64,000 nt of DNA from Bacteroidaceae bacterium (GCA_017461605.1 JAFTXN010000007.1:186001-250000), one strand, 5' to 3'; shown: positions 16,798 through 25,856, numbered from the stretch's first letter. Program-made: numbers and translations. Notes: a model not told the origin generated them from the letters alone.

Positions 16798-19029
16798 ATG
16801 AAAAGAATGAAACATCTCATCCTGACACTCTGGATACTGATACCCCTGGTGCTGATTGCTGCCACCATCATGGAGCGATGGCACGGCACCCCCATGGTGG
16901 CACAACACATCTATGGCGCCCCCTGGTTTGTCGCGCTGTGGGCACTGTGGGCGGTGGGCGGCATGGCTTATGTCGTCCGTCGGAGCTTGCACCGCAGGCC
17001 GTTCACCTTCCTGCTGCATTGCGCCTTGGTGCTGATATTGGCAGGTGCTTTCACCACATGGCAGTGGGGCAGCCGGGGCAAAGTGCAACTCCGTCAGGGG
17101 AAATCCGTATCGGGCTATCTCACGGACGAAGGCAGTGTGCGGCATTTTCCCTTCAACGTGGTGCTCGACACCTTTGTAGTGGCCACTTACGCCGGCACCG
17201 ACACACCGCAGGACTACATCAGCCGCATCACCATCACCGACGATGCGACCGGCTACAAGCAACGGGCCGACATCTCGATGAACCGCATCTGCACCCACAG
17301 GGGATACCGCCTCTATCAGTCGGGATATGATGCCGACGGCAAGGGCAGTACGCTGCGCGTGAGCCACGACCCGTGGGGCATCGGGCTGACCTACGCCGGC
17401 TATGCGCTGTTGCTCCTATCGATGATGGGCTTCTTCCTCGACAAACAGAGCATGTTTCGCCGGTCGCTCCAACAGTGGAAACACGGTGCTGCGGTAATCA
17501 TACTGCTGGGCACCTGCACTCCGGCATTGGCAAAGGCGGCAGACTCACCCAAAGTGCTGCCGCGCGACATCGCCACCGAGATGGGACAACTCTTCGTGAG
17601 CCACAACGGACGCATCTGCCCTCTGCAAACTGCCGCCCGCGACTTCACACTGAAGCTCTGCGGCTCCACCGAATACCAAGGGGCTACAGCCGAACAAGTG
17701 CTTACGGGCTGGATGTTCTATTATGACACATGGAAAAACCTACCCATGTTGCGCATCAAGAGCCAAGCAGCACGTGAGGTGCTCGGTATCGAGGGTAAAT
17801 ATGCCACACTGCGCGACTTCGTGAGTCAGCAGGGTGTCTACAAACTCGAAGCGGCTTCCACCCACCTCTCCTCCACACAGCCGGGTGCCGAGCGCCACTT
17901 GCTGGAAGCCCACGAGCAATTCTCACTCGTGAGCCGGCTCTGCCGCGGCGAATGGCTCAAGCTCTTCCCCATCATCACGGGCAGCGACAGTGTTGGCAAC
18001 TGGTATGCCTGGGCCGACCCTCTGCCTGCCGACATTGATGATGCCGAAGCCGTATTTGTGCGCCGACTCATGGACTATATGGCCGAGCAGGTGGCACAAC
18101 AGAATTGGGACGAGGTGCGCCACATCATCGCGCAGCTCAAGAAGTATCAGGTGAAGCAAATGGGCCAAAGCCTGCCCGACGAGCAGACAGTGCGGGCCGA
18201 ATTGCTCTACAACCGCTGGGGCAACACCCGACCGCTGGCCTACATCTGCCTGCTCATCGGCCTGCCGGCTTTCGGCCTGGTCTGCAGAAGCATGGTGCTG
18301 CGTCGACGCATTCGCCGCCGTTGGACCATGGGGCTGAGCCTCTTCGCTGCATTGGGCCTCCTCTACCTGACATTCACCCTGGCACTGCGCAGCATGGTCA
18401 GTGGGCACCTGCCTTTCTCCAATGGTTACGAAACGATGCAACTGATGGCCTTCTGCTCACTGCTCTTCACCCTGCCCTTCATGCGTCGCTTCCCCTTGGC
18501 CGGTGCTGTGGGAGTGCTGACCTGCGGACTCACCCTGCTGGTGGCCGGCATGGGACAGAGCCAACCACAAATCACCCCGCTCATGCCCGTGCTCCACTCC
18601 CCCTTGCTCAGCTGGCACGTGGTGGTAATCATGGCCGCTTATGTGCTATTGGCCTTTGTGATGCTGATCAGCCTGGCCGCACTCATCATCCACTACACCC
18701 GACGCGATGCCGGTGAAGTGGTGATGCGAATGCAAGCCTTCGGCCACGTGATGCTCGTGCCGGCCGTCTTCCTGCTGGCCATCGGCATCTTCATCGGTGC
18801 GGTGTGGGCCAACATCTCATGGGGACGCTATTGGGGATGGGACCCCAAAGAGACATGGGCACTCATCACCCTGCTCGTATATGCCCTGCCACTACATGCC
18901 GGCAGCTACAGTGCTTTCCGTCGCCCCACCGTGTTCCACCTCTATTGTGTAGTAGCATTCCTCAGTGTGCTGATGACCTATTTCGGAGTGAACTATCTGC
19001 TGGGCGGAATGCACAGTTACGCAGGATAA
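16798..19029 (+). CDS. CcsBA-type cytochrome c biogenesis fusion
   Basis: This 743-residue polytopic membrane protein combines ResB/CcsB (N-terminal) and CcsA (C-terminal) in one chain. The first half has membrane helices, a ResB-like soluble segment (HFPFNVVLDTFVVATYAGTDTPQDYISRI) and a large extra domain. The second half carries the haem-handling WWD motif WGRYWGWDPKETWALITL and conserved membrane His residues, including those in LSWHVVVIM and ALPLHAGSYSAF. System II enzymes export haem and attach it to CxxCH motifs, and the gene just upstream encodes a protein with two such motifs. I use the ATG at 16798 (MKRMKHLIL), which gives a clean first helix. The frame is open to 16537, but that part is the translated repeat array. 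Confidence 0.9.
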   Translation: MKRMKHLILTLWILIPLVLIAATIMERWHGTPMVAQHIYGAPWFVALWALWAVGGMAYVVRRSLHRRPFTFLLHCALVLILAGAFTTWQWGSRGKVQLRQGKSVSGYLTDEGSVRHFPFNVVLDTFVVATYAGTDTPQDYISRITITDDATGYKQRADISMNRICTHRGYRLYQSGYDADGKGSTLRVSHDPWGIGLTYAGYALLLLSMMGFFLDKQSMFRRSLQQWKHGAAVIILLGTCTPALAKAADSPKVLPRDIATEMGQLFVSHNGRICPLQTAARDFTLKLCGSTEYQGATAEQVLTGWMFYYDTWKNLPMLRIKSQAAREVLGIEGKYATLRDFVSQQGVYKLEAASTHLSSTQPGAERHLLEAHEQFSLVSRLCRGEWLKLFPIITGSDSVGNWYAWADPLPADIDDAEAVFVRRLMDYMAEQVAQQNWDEVRHIIAQLKKYQVKQMGQSLPDEQTVRAELLYNRWGNTRPLAYICLLIGLPAFGLVCRSMVLRRRIRRRWTMGLSLFAALGLLYLTFTLALRSMVSGHLPFSNGYETMQLMAFCSLLFTLPFMRRFPLAGAVGVLTCGLTLLVAGMGQSQPQITPLMPVLHSPLLSWHVVVIMAAYVLLAFVMLISLAALIIHYTRRDAGEVVMRMQAFGHVMLVPAVFLLAIGIFIGAVWANISWGRYWGWDPKETWALITLLVYALPLHAGSYSAFRRPTVFHLYCVVAFLSVLMTYFGVNYLLGGMHSYAG

Positions 19030-19085
19030 GCCGACAGATACCGGGATAATTTTTGCCAAAGCATACGGCGCACGCAAAAACTTCT

Positions 19086-19093
19086 TACCTTTG
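19086..19093 (+). promoter_or_regulatory. TACCTTTG -7 box for nadE
   Basis: TACCTTTG then CCGCA lies 23 bases before the nadE ATG, followed by the AT-rich leader ATTATATTATATATAG. A matching -33 box at 19-21 bases is not present. Confidence 0.55.
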
Positions 19094-19116
19094 CCGCACA
19101 TTATATTATATATAGT

Positions 19117-21069
19117 ATGCAACAAGGATTTGTGAAAGTGGCCGCCGCAGTGCCCCATGTGGCCGTGGCCGATTGCAAACGCAACACCCAAGAGATAATG
19201 TCAATGCTGGCACGTGCCGAGGGCATGGGAGCCGAAGTGATTGTGCTGCCCGAACTGTGCATCACAGCCTATACGTGTCAGGATCTGTTTCAACAACAAG
19301 TGCTTATTCAGGAAGCCGAGGCTTCACTGCTCAAGTTGCTGGAATTTACCCACAACCTGAACATCATTGCCCTGGTCGGTGTCCCCATGGTGCACGATGG
19401 TATGCTCTTCAATTGCGCTGCCGTTATCAGTCATGGCAAGATGCATGGCCTCGTGCCCAAGACGTATCTTCCCAATTACAAGGAGTTCAACGAACAACGC
19501 TGGTTTGCACCGGCCGACCGTCTGCCGCAAGGAAGCGTTCTGAAATTCTGCGGACAGAATGTGCCCATCGGTGCCGGCATGGTGTTCTGCACTCCTCACT
19601 TCAACTTCGGCATCGAAATCTGCGAAGACCTTTGGGCCGTCATTCCGCCCAGCTCGCAATTGGCCTTGGGCGGTGCTGATATCATTTTCAACCTCTCAGC
19701 CAGCAACGAGTTGATTGGGAAAACGGAATACCTGAACAACTTGGTGCGCAACCAGAGTGCTCGCTGCATATCGGGCTATGTGTATGCCGGCTGCGGATTT
19801 GGAGAAAGCACGCAGGACCTGGTATTTTCAGGCCGCGCCTGCATTGCCGAAAACGGACACATGCTGGCCGAAAGCACACGCTTCGCCATGGACGAACAGC
19901 TGGTGGTAAGCGAAATCGACGTGGAGCGTCTGCGGTTGGAACGCATGGTCAACACATCGTTCACCGATGCCAAACAAAACGTGCCGACTCCCGTCTGCAT
20001 TGAATTGCCCGATGCCGCAGTCGATCCCGAGCGCTTCACACTGACACGCACCGTGGATGCCATGCCCTTTGTCCCGACAGGACGGAGGCTGGATGAGCGT
20101 TGCGAAGAGATACTCTGCATTCAGAGCGAAGGCCTGGCCAAACGCATTCAGCACACCGGTGCACAGACCGTCGTGGTGGGCATCAGCGGTGGTCTCGACT
20201 CAACACTGGCGCTGCTGGTGTGCGTTCATGCTTTCGACCGTCTCAACCTGAATCGTCGCGGCATCGTGGGTATCACCATGCCCGGCTTTGGCACTACCGA
20301 CCGCACCTACACCAATGCCATACAGTTGATGAAGAGCCTGGGTGTCACCATTCGCGAAATCAGTATCACAGATGCCTGCAAACTGCACTTTGAGGACCTG
20401 GGACACGACATGGGTGTGCACGATGTGACCTACGAAAATGCACAAGCCCGCGAACGGACACAAATCCTGATGGATGCCGCCAACCAAATGAAAGGCTTTG
20501 TGGTAGGAACCGGCGACCTGAGCGAGTTGGCACTGGGTTGGGCAACCTACAATGGCGACCACATGAGCATGTATGCCGTCAACGCTTCTGTACCCAAGAC
20601 CTTGATAAAATATCTCGTAGCTTGGATGGCTGACAATCTGGCCGATGAGAGCAGCCGCACCATTCTGCGCGACATCATCGATACCCCCATCAGTCCGGAA
20701 CTGATTCCTGCCGACGAGAACGGCGAGATTGTGCAAAAGACCGAAGACTTGGTCGGTCCATACGAACTGCACGACTTCTTCCTCTATCACACACTGCGCT
20801 TTGGTTTCCGCCCCACCAAGATATTCTATCTGGCTTGCCGTGCATTCGACGGAAGCCGAGAAGGAGTCAAGGCCTACGATGGAGAAACTATAAAAAGTTG
20901 GTTAACAGTATTCTTCCGCCGTTTCTTCAATCAGCAATTCAAGCGTAGCTGTCTGCCCGACGGACCCAAGGTGGGCAGCTGCTCTCTCAGTCCGCGTGGC
21001 GATTGGCGCATGCCCAGCGATGCCTGCTCCGCCCTATGGCTTGACGAATGCGAACACCTCATGGAATGA
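19117..21069 (+). CDS. nadE: glutamine-dependent NAD+ synthetase
   Basis: This 650-residue enzyme has the two domains of glutamine-dependent NadE. The N-terminal glutaminase of the nitrilase fold has the catalytic triad E46 (VLPELC), K115 (VPKTYLPNYKEF) and C169 (GIEICEDLW). The C-terminal synthetase has the ATP pyrophosphatase loop SGGLDSTLAL near residue 355. It makes NAD+ from deamido-NAD+, ATP and glutamine in the cytoplasm, the last step of NAD synthesis. Length and motifs are complete. The downstream gene starts inside its last codons (ATGATGA), so the two are translationally coupled. Confidence 0.96.
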   Translation: MQQGFVKVAAAVPHVAVADCKRNTQEIMSMLARAEGMGAEVIVLPELCITAYTCQDLFQQQVLIQEAEASLLKLLEFTHNLNIIALVGVPMVHDGMLFNCAAVISHGKMHGLVPKTYLPNYKEFNEQRWFAPADRLPQGSVLKFCGQNVPIGAGMVFCTPHFNFGIEICEDLWAVIPPSSQLALGGADIIFNLSASNELIGKTEYLNNLVRNQSARCISGYVYAGCGFGESTQDLVFSGRACIAENGHMLAESTRFAMDEQLVVSEIDVERLRLERMVNTSFTDAKQNVPTPVCIELPDAAVDPERFTLTRTVDAMPFVPTGRRLDERCEEILCIQSEGLAKRIQHTGAQTVVVGISGGLDSTLALLVCVHAFDRLNLNRRGIVGITMPGFGTTDRTYTNAIQLMKSLGVTIREISITDACKLHFEDLGHDMGVHDVTYENAQARERTQILMDAANQMKGFVVGTGDLSELALGWATYNGDHMSMYAVNASVPKTLIKYLVAWMADNLADESSRTILRDIIDTPISPELIPADENGEIVQKTEDLVGPYELHDFFLYHTLRFGFRPTKIFYLACRAFDGSREGVKAYDGETIKSWLTVFFRRFFNQQFKRSCLPDGPKVGSCSLSPRGDWRMPSDACSALWLDECEHLME

Positions 21070-21650
21070 TGACCGAAACTGCCACCACCAACATACCGAG
21101 AAACAACGGCTTTGCAATACTGCGTCTGCAGCTCTGTCTGTTATTCCTCGCACTGATGCTGCCACTCACAGCTGCAAAGACAGACGACGGAATAGAATTC
21201 TTTGTGCAAGTACACACCGACAAAGAGCATGTGAGGTTAGGAGATAGCTGCACCGTGACGTATCTGCTGTATTCCTCCGTGCCTTTTCAACACGTGAAGT
21301 GCAACACCGATTTTCGCTTGAAGCATGCAAAAATACGTACTGTGCGTTTTCGCCCCGAAAACACGGTGCAACGCATCGTGATGAACGGCCGGCGCTACTA
21401 TCGGATGTTCTGGTCGCAACACGTGGTGTGCCCACAGAAAGAAGGACGACTGAAATTGCCGGCACGCACATTCAAGGCAAAATACAATCTCTACCAAACA
21501 TACACCGATGGCAACGGCTATTATTTCGGAACCCCCAAGAAGGTGGAAGTCAAAAAGCAAGCTGCCAACAAACCGCTTCCTCTGACAATAGAGCCGACAC
21601 CACGGCGCACGACGTTGCAAATGCTTCAGAGCGGCAGTGGGGTGCTATAA
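21066..21650 (+). CDS. small BatD-like secreted or membrane-anchored protein
   Basis: This 194-residue protein has an N-terminal hydrophobic segment (about 15-35, LQLCLLFLALMLPLTAA) and a single beta-rich domain. The domain opens with FFVQVHTDKEHVRLGDSCTVTYLLYSS and ends with GRLKLPARTFKAKYN, the same layout as the first module of BatD in this window (residues 22-125). The membrane anchor and later modules of BatD are missing. It overlaps the nadE stop by four bases; the alternative ATG at 21069 is one codon later. It may be a free partner of a Bat-like complex, but its pairing with nadE suggests only a shared promoter. Function unknown. Confidence 0.6.
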   Translation: MMTETATTNIPRNNGFAILRLQLCLLFLALMLPLTAAKTDDGIEFFVQVHTDKEHVRLGDSCTVTYLLYSSVPFQHVKCNTDFRLKHAKIRTVRFRPENTVQRIVMNGRRYYRMFWSQHVVCPQKEGRLKLPARTFKAKYNLYQTYTDGNGYYFGTPKKVEVKKQAANKPLPLTIEPTPRRTTLQMLQSGSGVL

Positions 21651-21723
21651 GAGGAATTGCATAGGGTACAGTCTTCCCGACCATACAATATATATTATTA
21701 TAACAACCACTCCTCCATTCATC

Positions 21724-22242
21724 ATGACCTCTGATTTTCTTCACTTGTGCCAACTTCGCAAGAGTGTACGGGCTTTCCGCTCACAAGCCATCAGCGAAGC
21801 CGATTGGCAATACATCATGCAATGCGTGAACCTGGCCCCTTCGGCCGTCAACTTCCAGCCTTGGCATTTCTACATAGTGCGCGACAGCCACCAGCTCGCA
21901 CAGCTGCACAGTTGCTATCCACGCGACTGGTTTGCCACTGCACCGGCCTGCATCATTGCATGCAAGGACATCGAATCACAATGGGTGCGCAAGGAAGACA
22001 CAAAGGCACATGGAGACATCGATGTGGCCATAGCCGTGGAGCATTTGTGCCTGGCTGCAGCCGAACGCGGTTTGGGCACTTGCTGGGTGTGCAACTTCAG
22101 CACAGCCCGACTGACCGAACTATTCCCCCTGCCCTCGCGCCACGTTCCCGTAGCACTGATTCCTATCGGTCATCCCGAAACGTCCGGCATGGAAGAGCCG
22201 AAGAAACGCAAACCGTTGGAAGAAATCATCACGCAGCTCTGA
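21724..22242 (+). CDS. nitroreductase-family flavoprotein
   Basis: This 172-residue protein opens with LRKSVRAFRSQAISEADW, the FMN-phosphate-binding start of nitroreductase-like enzymes, followed by NLAPSAVNFQPWHFYIV. Later come VAIAVEHLCLAAAERGLGTCWVCNF and VALIPIGHPE, both family motifs. These enzymes use FMN and NAD(P)H to reduce nitro groups, quinones or flavins. The length fits the short single-domain forms common in Bacteroidales. The ATG at 21724 is used; an open frame from 21637 overlaps the previous gene. The natural substrate is unknown. Confidence 0.88.
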   Translation: MTSDFLHLCQLRKSVRAFRSQAISEADWQYIMQCVNLAPSAVNFQPWHFYIVRDSHQLAQLHSCYPRDWFATAPACIIACKDIESQWVRKEDTKAHGDIDVAIAVEHLCLAAAERGLGTCWVCNFSTARLTELFPLPSRHVPVALIPIGHPETSGMEEPKKRKPLEEIITQL

Positions 22243-22388
22243 CTATAGGACACCGACCGGATTGAAAAATGTTAAACTCTTGTTACCAATGCTTACACAA
22301 ACACTGTGCCCTATGCTCGCAGTGTTAAAAGATATTGTTAAAATGCGATTTTGCTACATCGAATAAGCAATTCCAACGAAAAGCTGAC

Positions 22389-22396
22389 TAATTTTG
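22389..22396 (+). promoter_or_regulatory. TAATTTTG -7 box for the HtrA gene
   Basis: TAATTTTG followed by CAAAC predicts a start of transcription at about 22400-22403. That puts the ATG at 22402 almost on the first base of the RNA and makes the ATG at 22432 the better start. Confidence 0.6.
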
Positions 22397-22431
22397 CAAA
22401 CATGAAAACAAATCTCAAAACATACATAAGC

Positions 22432-23931
22432 ATGAATAAGAAGACACTTGGCCTCATGGCCTTGGCTTTCTGCCTCGGACTGACACCGGCCATCTCCACC
22501 ATCGTTTCCAACAACGACGCCGACAGCACACAGACCACTCCCACCACCGAAAACACCACTCCCGGCGGCCCGGTAGACCTGAGCTATGCAGCCGAACGCG
22601 CTGTCAATTCGGTCGTGTACATCAAAGTAACCACCCACAGCCGTGTGCAACAAGCACCCTCGGGATACCGCGACCCCTTCGAAGAGTTCTTCAACGACTT
22701 CTTCGGGCACAGAGGCGGTGCTCCACAGCGTCGCTATGAGACCCCCGAGCGAAAGGGGGCCGGCAGTGGAGTAATCATCTCGACCGACGGATATATCGTC
22801 ACCAACAACCACGTGGTGGAAGGAGCCGACGAACTGCAAGTGAAACTCAACGATAATCGTGAATTTAAGGCCCGCATCATCGGAACCGACAAGAATACCG
22901 ACTTGGCCCTTATCAAGGTGGAAGCCGAAGACCTGCCCGCCATCACCATTGGCGACAGCAATAACCTCAAGTTGGGCGAATGGGTACTGGCCATCGGCAA
23001 TCCTTTCAGCCTCACGTCCACCGTTACCGCCGGTATCATCTCGGCCAAGGCACGTACGCTCGGTGCCAGTGCAAACAGCATCGAGAGCTTTATCCAAACC
23101 GATGCAGCCATCAACCCAGGAAACTCTGGCGGTGCACTTGTAAATACGCGCGGTGAGCTCATCGGTATCAATGCTATGATCTATTCGCAAACCGGATCTT
23201 ACAGCGGCTACGGCTTTGCCATCCCCACCACCATCATGCGCAAAGTTGTCGATGACCTTAAGGAATTTGGCACAGTGCAGCGCGCCATGCTTGGCGTAAC
23301 GGGCAAAGACGTCAGCACCTACTTGGACGAGCAACACGAAAAGGGTAACGAAGTGGATCTTGGTACTCTGACAGGTGTATATGTTAACGATGTGAGTCAA
23401 GACGGAGCAGCAGCACAAGGCGGACTGCAAAAGGGCGACGTCATTATTGCCATCGACGGAAACACCATTGAGAAATTCGGACAACTGCAAGAACTCATGG
23501 CCGGCCACCGTCCCGGTGACAAAGTGAAGGTAACCTATCTGCGCAACAAGAAGAAGCACACCACACAACTCACCTTGCGTAACGTGCAAGGCACGGAGGG
23601 TGTATTGGAGAGCGTCAACAGCGACAAGATGGGAGCAGCTCTGCGTCCGCTCACAGATGCCGAGAAACAACAACTTGCCCTGCGCCATGGATTGGTGGTA
23701 ACTGCCATTAGAAACGGCAAGATGAGCGAAGCCGGCATCACAAAGGGTATCATCATCATGCAAGTGAACGATCGCGAAATGCACTCCGTGGACGACTTCG
23801 ACGAAGCCGTGAGAGCTGCAAACATGAGTTCGGACCGCGTGCTTTGGATACGTGCAAAGACACAAAGCGGCATCAACCGCAGCTACACCGTAGAACTGGC
23901 AGACAAACAGGAGCAGAAAAGCAAAAAATAA
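22432..23931 (+). CDS. degP: HtrA/DegP-type periplasmic serine protease
   Basis: This 499-residue protein has a signal peptide (about 1-25). The trypsin-like domain has the full triad H127 (TNNHVVEG), D157 (NTDLALIK) and S232 (NPGNSGGAL). Two PDZ domains follow, about 265-375 (with GLQKGDVIIAIDG) and about 395-490 (GITKGIIIMQVND). This is the DegP/Do layout: a periplasmic protease-chaperone that degrades misfolded envelope proteins. A glycine- and Arg-rich loop near 90-107 matches the LA loop region of DegP. I chose the second Met cluster (22432) because the -7 promoter box sits at 22389-22396; ATG at 22402 is the alternative. Confidence 0.94.
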   Translation: MNKKTLGLMALAFCLGLTPAISTIVSNNDADSTQTTPTTENTTPGGPVDLSYAAERAVNSVVYIKVTTHSRVQQAPSGYRDPFEEFFNDFFGHRGGAPQRRYETPERKGAGSGVIISTDGYIVTNNHVVEGADELQVKLNDNREFKARIIGTDKNTDLALIKVEAEDLPAITIGDSNNLKLGEWVLAIGNPFSLTSTVTAGIISAKARTLGASANSIESFIQTDAAINPGNSGGALVNTRGELIGINAMIYSQTGSYSGYGFAIPTTIMRKVVDDLKEFGTVQRAMLGVTGKDVSTYLDEQHEKGNEVDLGTLTGVYVNDVSQDGAAAQGGLQKGDVIIAIDGNTIEKFGQLQELMAGHRPGDKVKVTYLRNKKKHTTQLTLRNVQGTEGVLESVNSDKMGAALRPLTDAEKQQLALRHGLVVTAIRNGKMSEAGITKGIIIMQVNDREMHSVDDFDEAVRAANMSSDRVLWIRAKTQSGINRSYTVELADKQEQKSKK

Positions 23932-23972
23932 GCTCCAATCATCCGATTACATAACATAGAAATAGAACATCC

Positions 23973-24011
23973 TTTCCACCACACTACAGAAATACTGCAG
24001 TGCGGTGGAAA
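23973..24011 (+). terminator. stem-loop after the HtrA gene
   Basis: The arms TTTCCACCACACTACAG and CTGCAGTGCGGTGGAAA pair with a few mismatches around the loop AAATA, 41 bases after the stop. The following CTTATTATAT is only weakly T-rich. Confidence 0.65.
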
Positions 24012-24020
24012 CTTATTATA

Positions 24021-24194
24021 TCATACCCCTATTCCTCTGCTCATGCACAACTTCGACAGCACAAGGATATAGAGCACAACGTCATACACTTCCGGCGGCG
24101 TGTAGCAGTCGTCGGTGGTCTTCTTTGGCTTGAACTTCTCAACAAAGCCGTCGTAGTCGTAGTACTTTCCGTTTTTACCGTTTTTTACTGTCAT
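24021..24194 (-). pseudogene. truncated phage-type DNA methyltransferase fragment
   Basis: The minus strand from the ATG at 24194 reads 57 residues beginning MTVKNGKNGKYYDYDGF and continuing EKFKPKKTTDDCYTPPEVYDVV. That segment resembles the N-terminus of EcoRI-like or phage adenine methyltransferases of Bacteroidetes phages. Sequence resembling that family stops after about 40 residues and the frame ends 17 residues later. The catalytic region is absent. It is one of three minus-strand phage-like fragments between the HtrA and rpoD genes and cannot be functional as an enzyme. The family call is from memory of the motif only. Confidence 0.55.
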
Positions 24195-24205
24195 GGTCTT
24201 TGGGT

Positions 24206-24403
24206 TTAGTTGTTGTTTTGTTTGTGTCTGTATCTCGTCAAGGCATCCTTTTTGGAGTAGGCATACACCTCTACGCCTTTGATGATAAACTTCGTCAAAG
24301 GACGATGGGGTGGTTTTATGGGCTTGATGTCCCTCTTCCTCTCCGGTTCTTGTGCGTAATAGGGAAGGTCACCGGATAGCATTGCAGCAGCGGCGGCAAG
24401 CAT
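24206..24403 (-). CDS. small phage-remnant ORF
   Basis: A 65-residue ORF starts MLAAAAAMLSGDLPYY and ends with a basic tail (SKKDALTRYRHKQNNN). Eleven bases separate it from the methyltransferase fragment downstream on the same strand. The frame upstream of the ATG (KKTKKINKRGIF) also looks protein-like, so the original start may have been lost. I do not recognise a family. Its placement between two phage-like fragments suggests prophage origin. Confidence 0.4.
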   Translation of the reverse strand: MLAAAAAMLSGDLPYYAQEPERKRDIKPIKPPHRPLTKFIIKGVEVYAYSKKDALTRYRHKQNNN

Positions 24404-24497
24404 GAAAATTCCTCTTTTGTTAATCTTTTTTGTTTTTTTTACCCCAAACACTTGCAAGTGTCGTGGGGAGGTTGTAGTTTTGCAGTGGATTAAGTCA

Positions 24498-24758
24498 TCA
24501 TGTGAAAAGTGGTGGCTTGAACCTCCCCAAAAAGGCTTCAAATTTTTGATGCCTTTTTTTGTACATATAGAGCTTCTCGTCGTCGGCATCGTCGGGGATA
24601 TCGGTGGGTGGTTCGTCGGTGGCCTCGAGCGAGCACTTGCAGTTCCAGCGGTCGCCCGGGCGGTGCTTGTTCCAGAACGGGTCGTCGATGGGGCGCGTCA
24701 GCTTGACCGACCAAAACCGCTTGTGTTCGGCTTCAGGGTTGGGCGATGTGGTGGGCAT
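24498..24758 (-). pseudogene. C-terminal fragment of a Mu gpF-like phage head protein
   Basis: The 86-residue frame contains FWSVKLTRPIDDPFWNKHRP and then WNCKCSLEATDEPP. This is the end of the MuF or phage minor head protein domain, where a Trp-Asn-Cys-x-Cys motif is typical of Bacteroidetes Mu-like phages. The N-terminal portion of the domain (normally over 200 residues) is missing. No integrase, transposase or other structural gene is nearby, so this is debris rather than a prophage. The 180 bases from here to rpoD hold no gene that I can support. Confidence 0.6.
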
Positions 24759-24938
24759 CCAGCGCAGGTTCGGCAGGATACGTGTGGTATTACATTTTCA
24801 TTACGAAATAATGGGCACAGAAACTAAAAAAGCAGAAAAAACAGGCGTTTCGACGAAAAAAAGCGACTTATGTGCATCTACTTTATCTGTGATGCCGTAT
24901 ATTCGCAGCCTGCAGATATCACAAAACCCTGACAAAGA

Positions 24939-25799
24939 ATGAGACAACTCAAAATCACACAAAGCATCACCAACCGCCAAGGCGACTCCTTGGAGCGTTA
25001 TCTGCAAGAAATTGCACGCGAACCGATGATCAATGCTGAAGAAGAGGTTCGTTTGGCCCGACTCATCCGAAAGGGTGACGACGATGCATTGGGGCAGTTG
25101 GTGCGTGCCAACCTACGTTTTGTGGTCAGTGTGGCCAAACAATATCAGGGACAAGGACTCAGCCTGACAGATTTGATCAATGAGGGAAATGTGGGTCTCA
25201 TCACTGCTGCCAAACGTTTTGACGAGACGCGTGGATTTAAGTTTATCAGTTATGCTGTGTGGTGGATACGACAGAGTATACTGCAAGCATTGGCAGACCA
25301 AAGTCGGTTGGTGCGTATCCCCTCCAATCAGGTAAATACCATGAGTAAAATCAATCGTTTCGTCCACCAATATGTGCAAACCAACGAGCACCGCCCCACC
25401 GTTGGCGAGATATGTGATGCATTGGATATGGATCCGGAAAAGGTGCAAAGCGCACTCGAGAATACAGGCCACCACCTTTCGGTTGATGCTCCACTCGTTG
25501 ATGATGATCAAAGCAATCTGTTGGATGTACTTAGCAACAACGAGGCCAATCCGGAGGAGAAAAAACTGATATACGAGTCGCTTGCCAATGAGTTGGAGCG
25601 CAGTCTGGCTTCTTTGCCCGACCGTGAGCGCACCATAGTCAAGATGTTTTTTGGTATTGGTTATTCGGAAAAAAGCCTCGAAGAAATTGGTGATGAGTTG
25701 GGCTTGAGCCGTGAACGAGTGCGACAAATCAAAGAGAAGGCATTGCGTATGTTACGCGAGAACAGCAATGTGCCAATCCTGCGTTCGTACCTTGGATAA
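24939..25799 (+). CDS. rpoD: primary RNA polymerase sigma factor (RpoD, Bacteroidetes type)
   Basis: This 286-residue sigma-70 protein has regions 1.2 to 4. Region 1.2 is LERYLQEIAREPMINAEEE. Region 2 contains LVRANLRFVVSVAKQYQGQG, LINEGNVGLITAAKRFD and KFISYAVWWIRQSI. Region 3 (about 145-215) and region 4 (LPDRERTIVKMFFG, then SLEEIGDELGLSRERVRQIKEKAL) follow. The short N-terminus without region 1.1 and the length are those of the Bacteroidetes housekeeping sigma factor, which reads TTTG/TAnnTTTG promoters such as those listed here. A stem-loop with T-rich tail lies just after the stop. No convincing promoter of its own was found. Confidence 0.95.
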   Translation: MRQLKITQSITNRQGDSLERYLQEIAREPMINAEEEVRLARLIRKGDDDALGQLVRANLRFVVSVAKQYQGQGLSLTDLINEGNVGLITAAKRFDETRGFKFISYAVWWIRQSILQALADQSRLVRIPSNQVNTMSKINRFVHQYVQTNEHRPTVGEICDALDMDPEKVQSALENTGHHLSVDAPLVDDDQSNLLDVLSNNEANPEEKKLIYESLANELERSLASLPDRERTIVKMFFGIGYSEKSLEEIGDELGLSRERVRQIKEKALRMLRENSNVPILRSYLG

Positions 25800-25822
25800 C
25801 AGAACCTATAATTTAGGATAAC

Positions 25823-25856
25823 ATAGCCGGCATAAACAGCTGGCTATTCTTGTTTT
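25823..25856 (+). terminator. terminator of rpoD
   Basis: ATAGCCGGC and GCTGGCTAT form a nine-base stem (one G-T pair) around a seven-base loop, followed by the T-rich tract TCTTGTTTT. It lies 24 bases after the rpoD stop. Confidence 0.75.
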
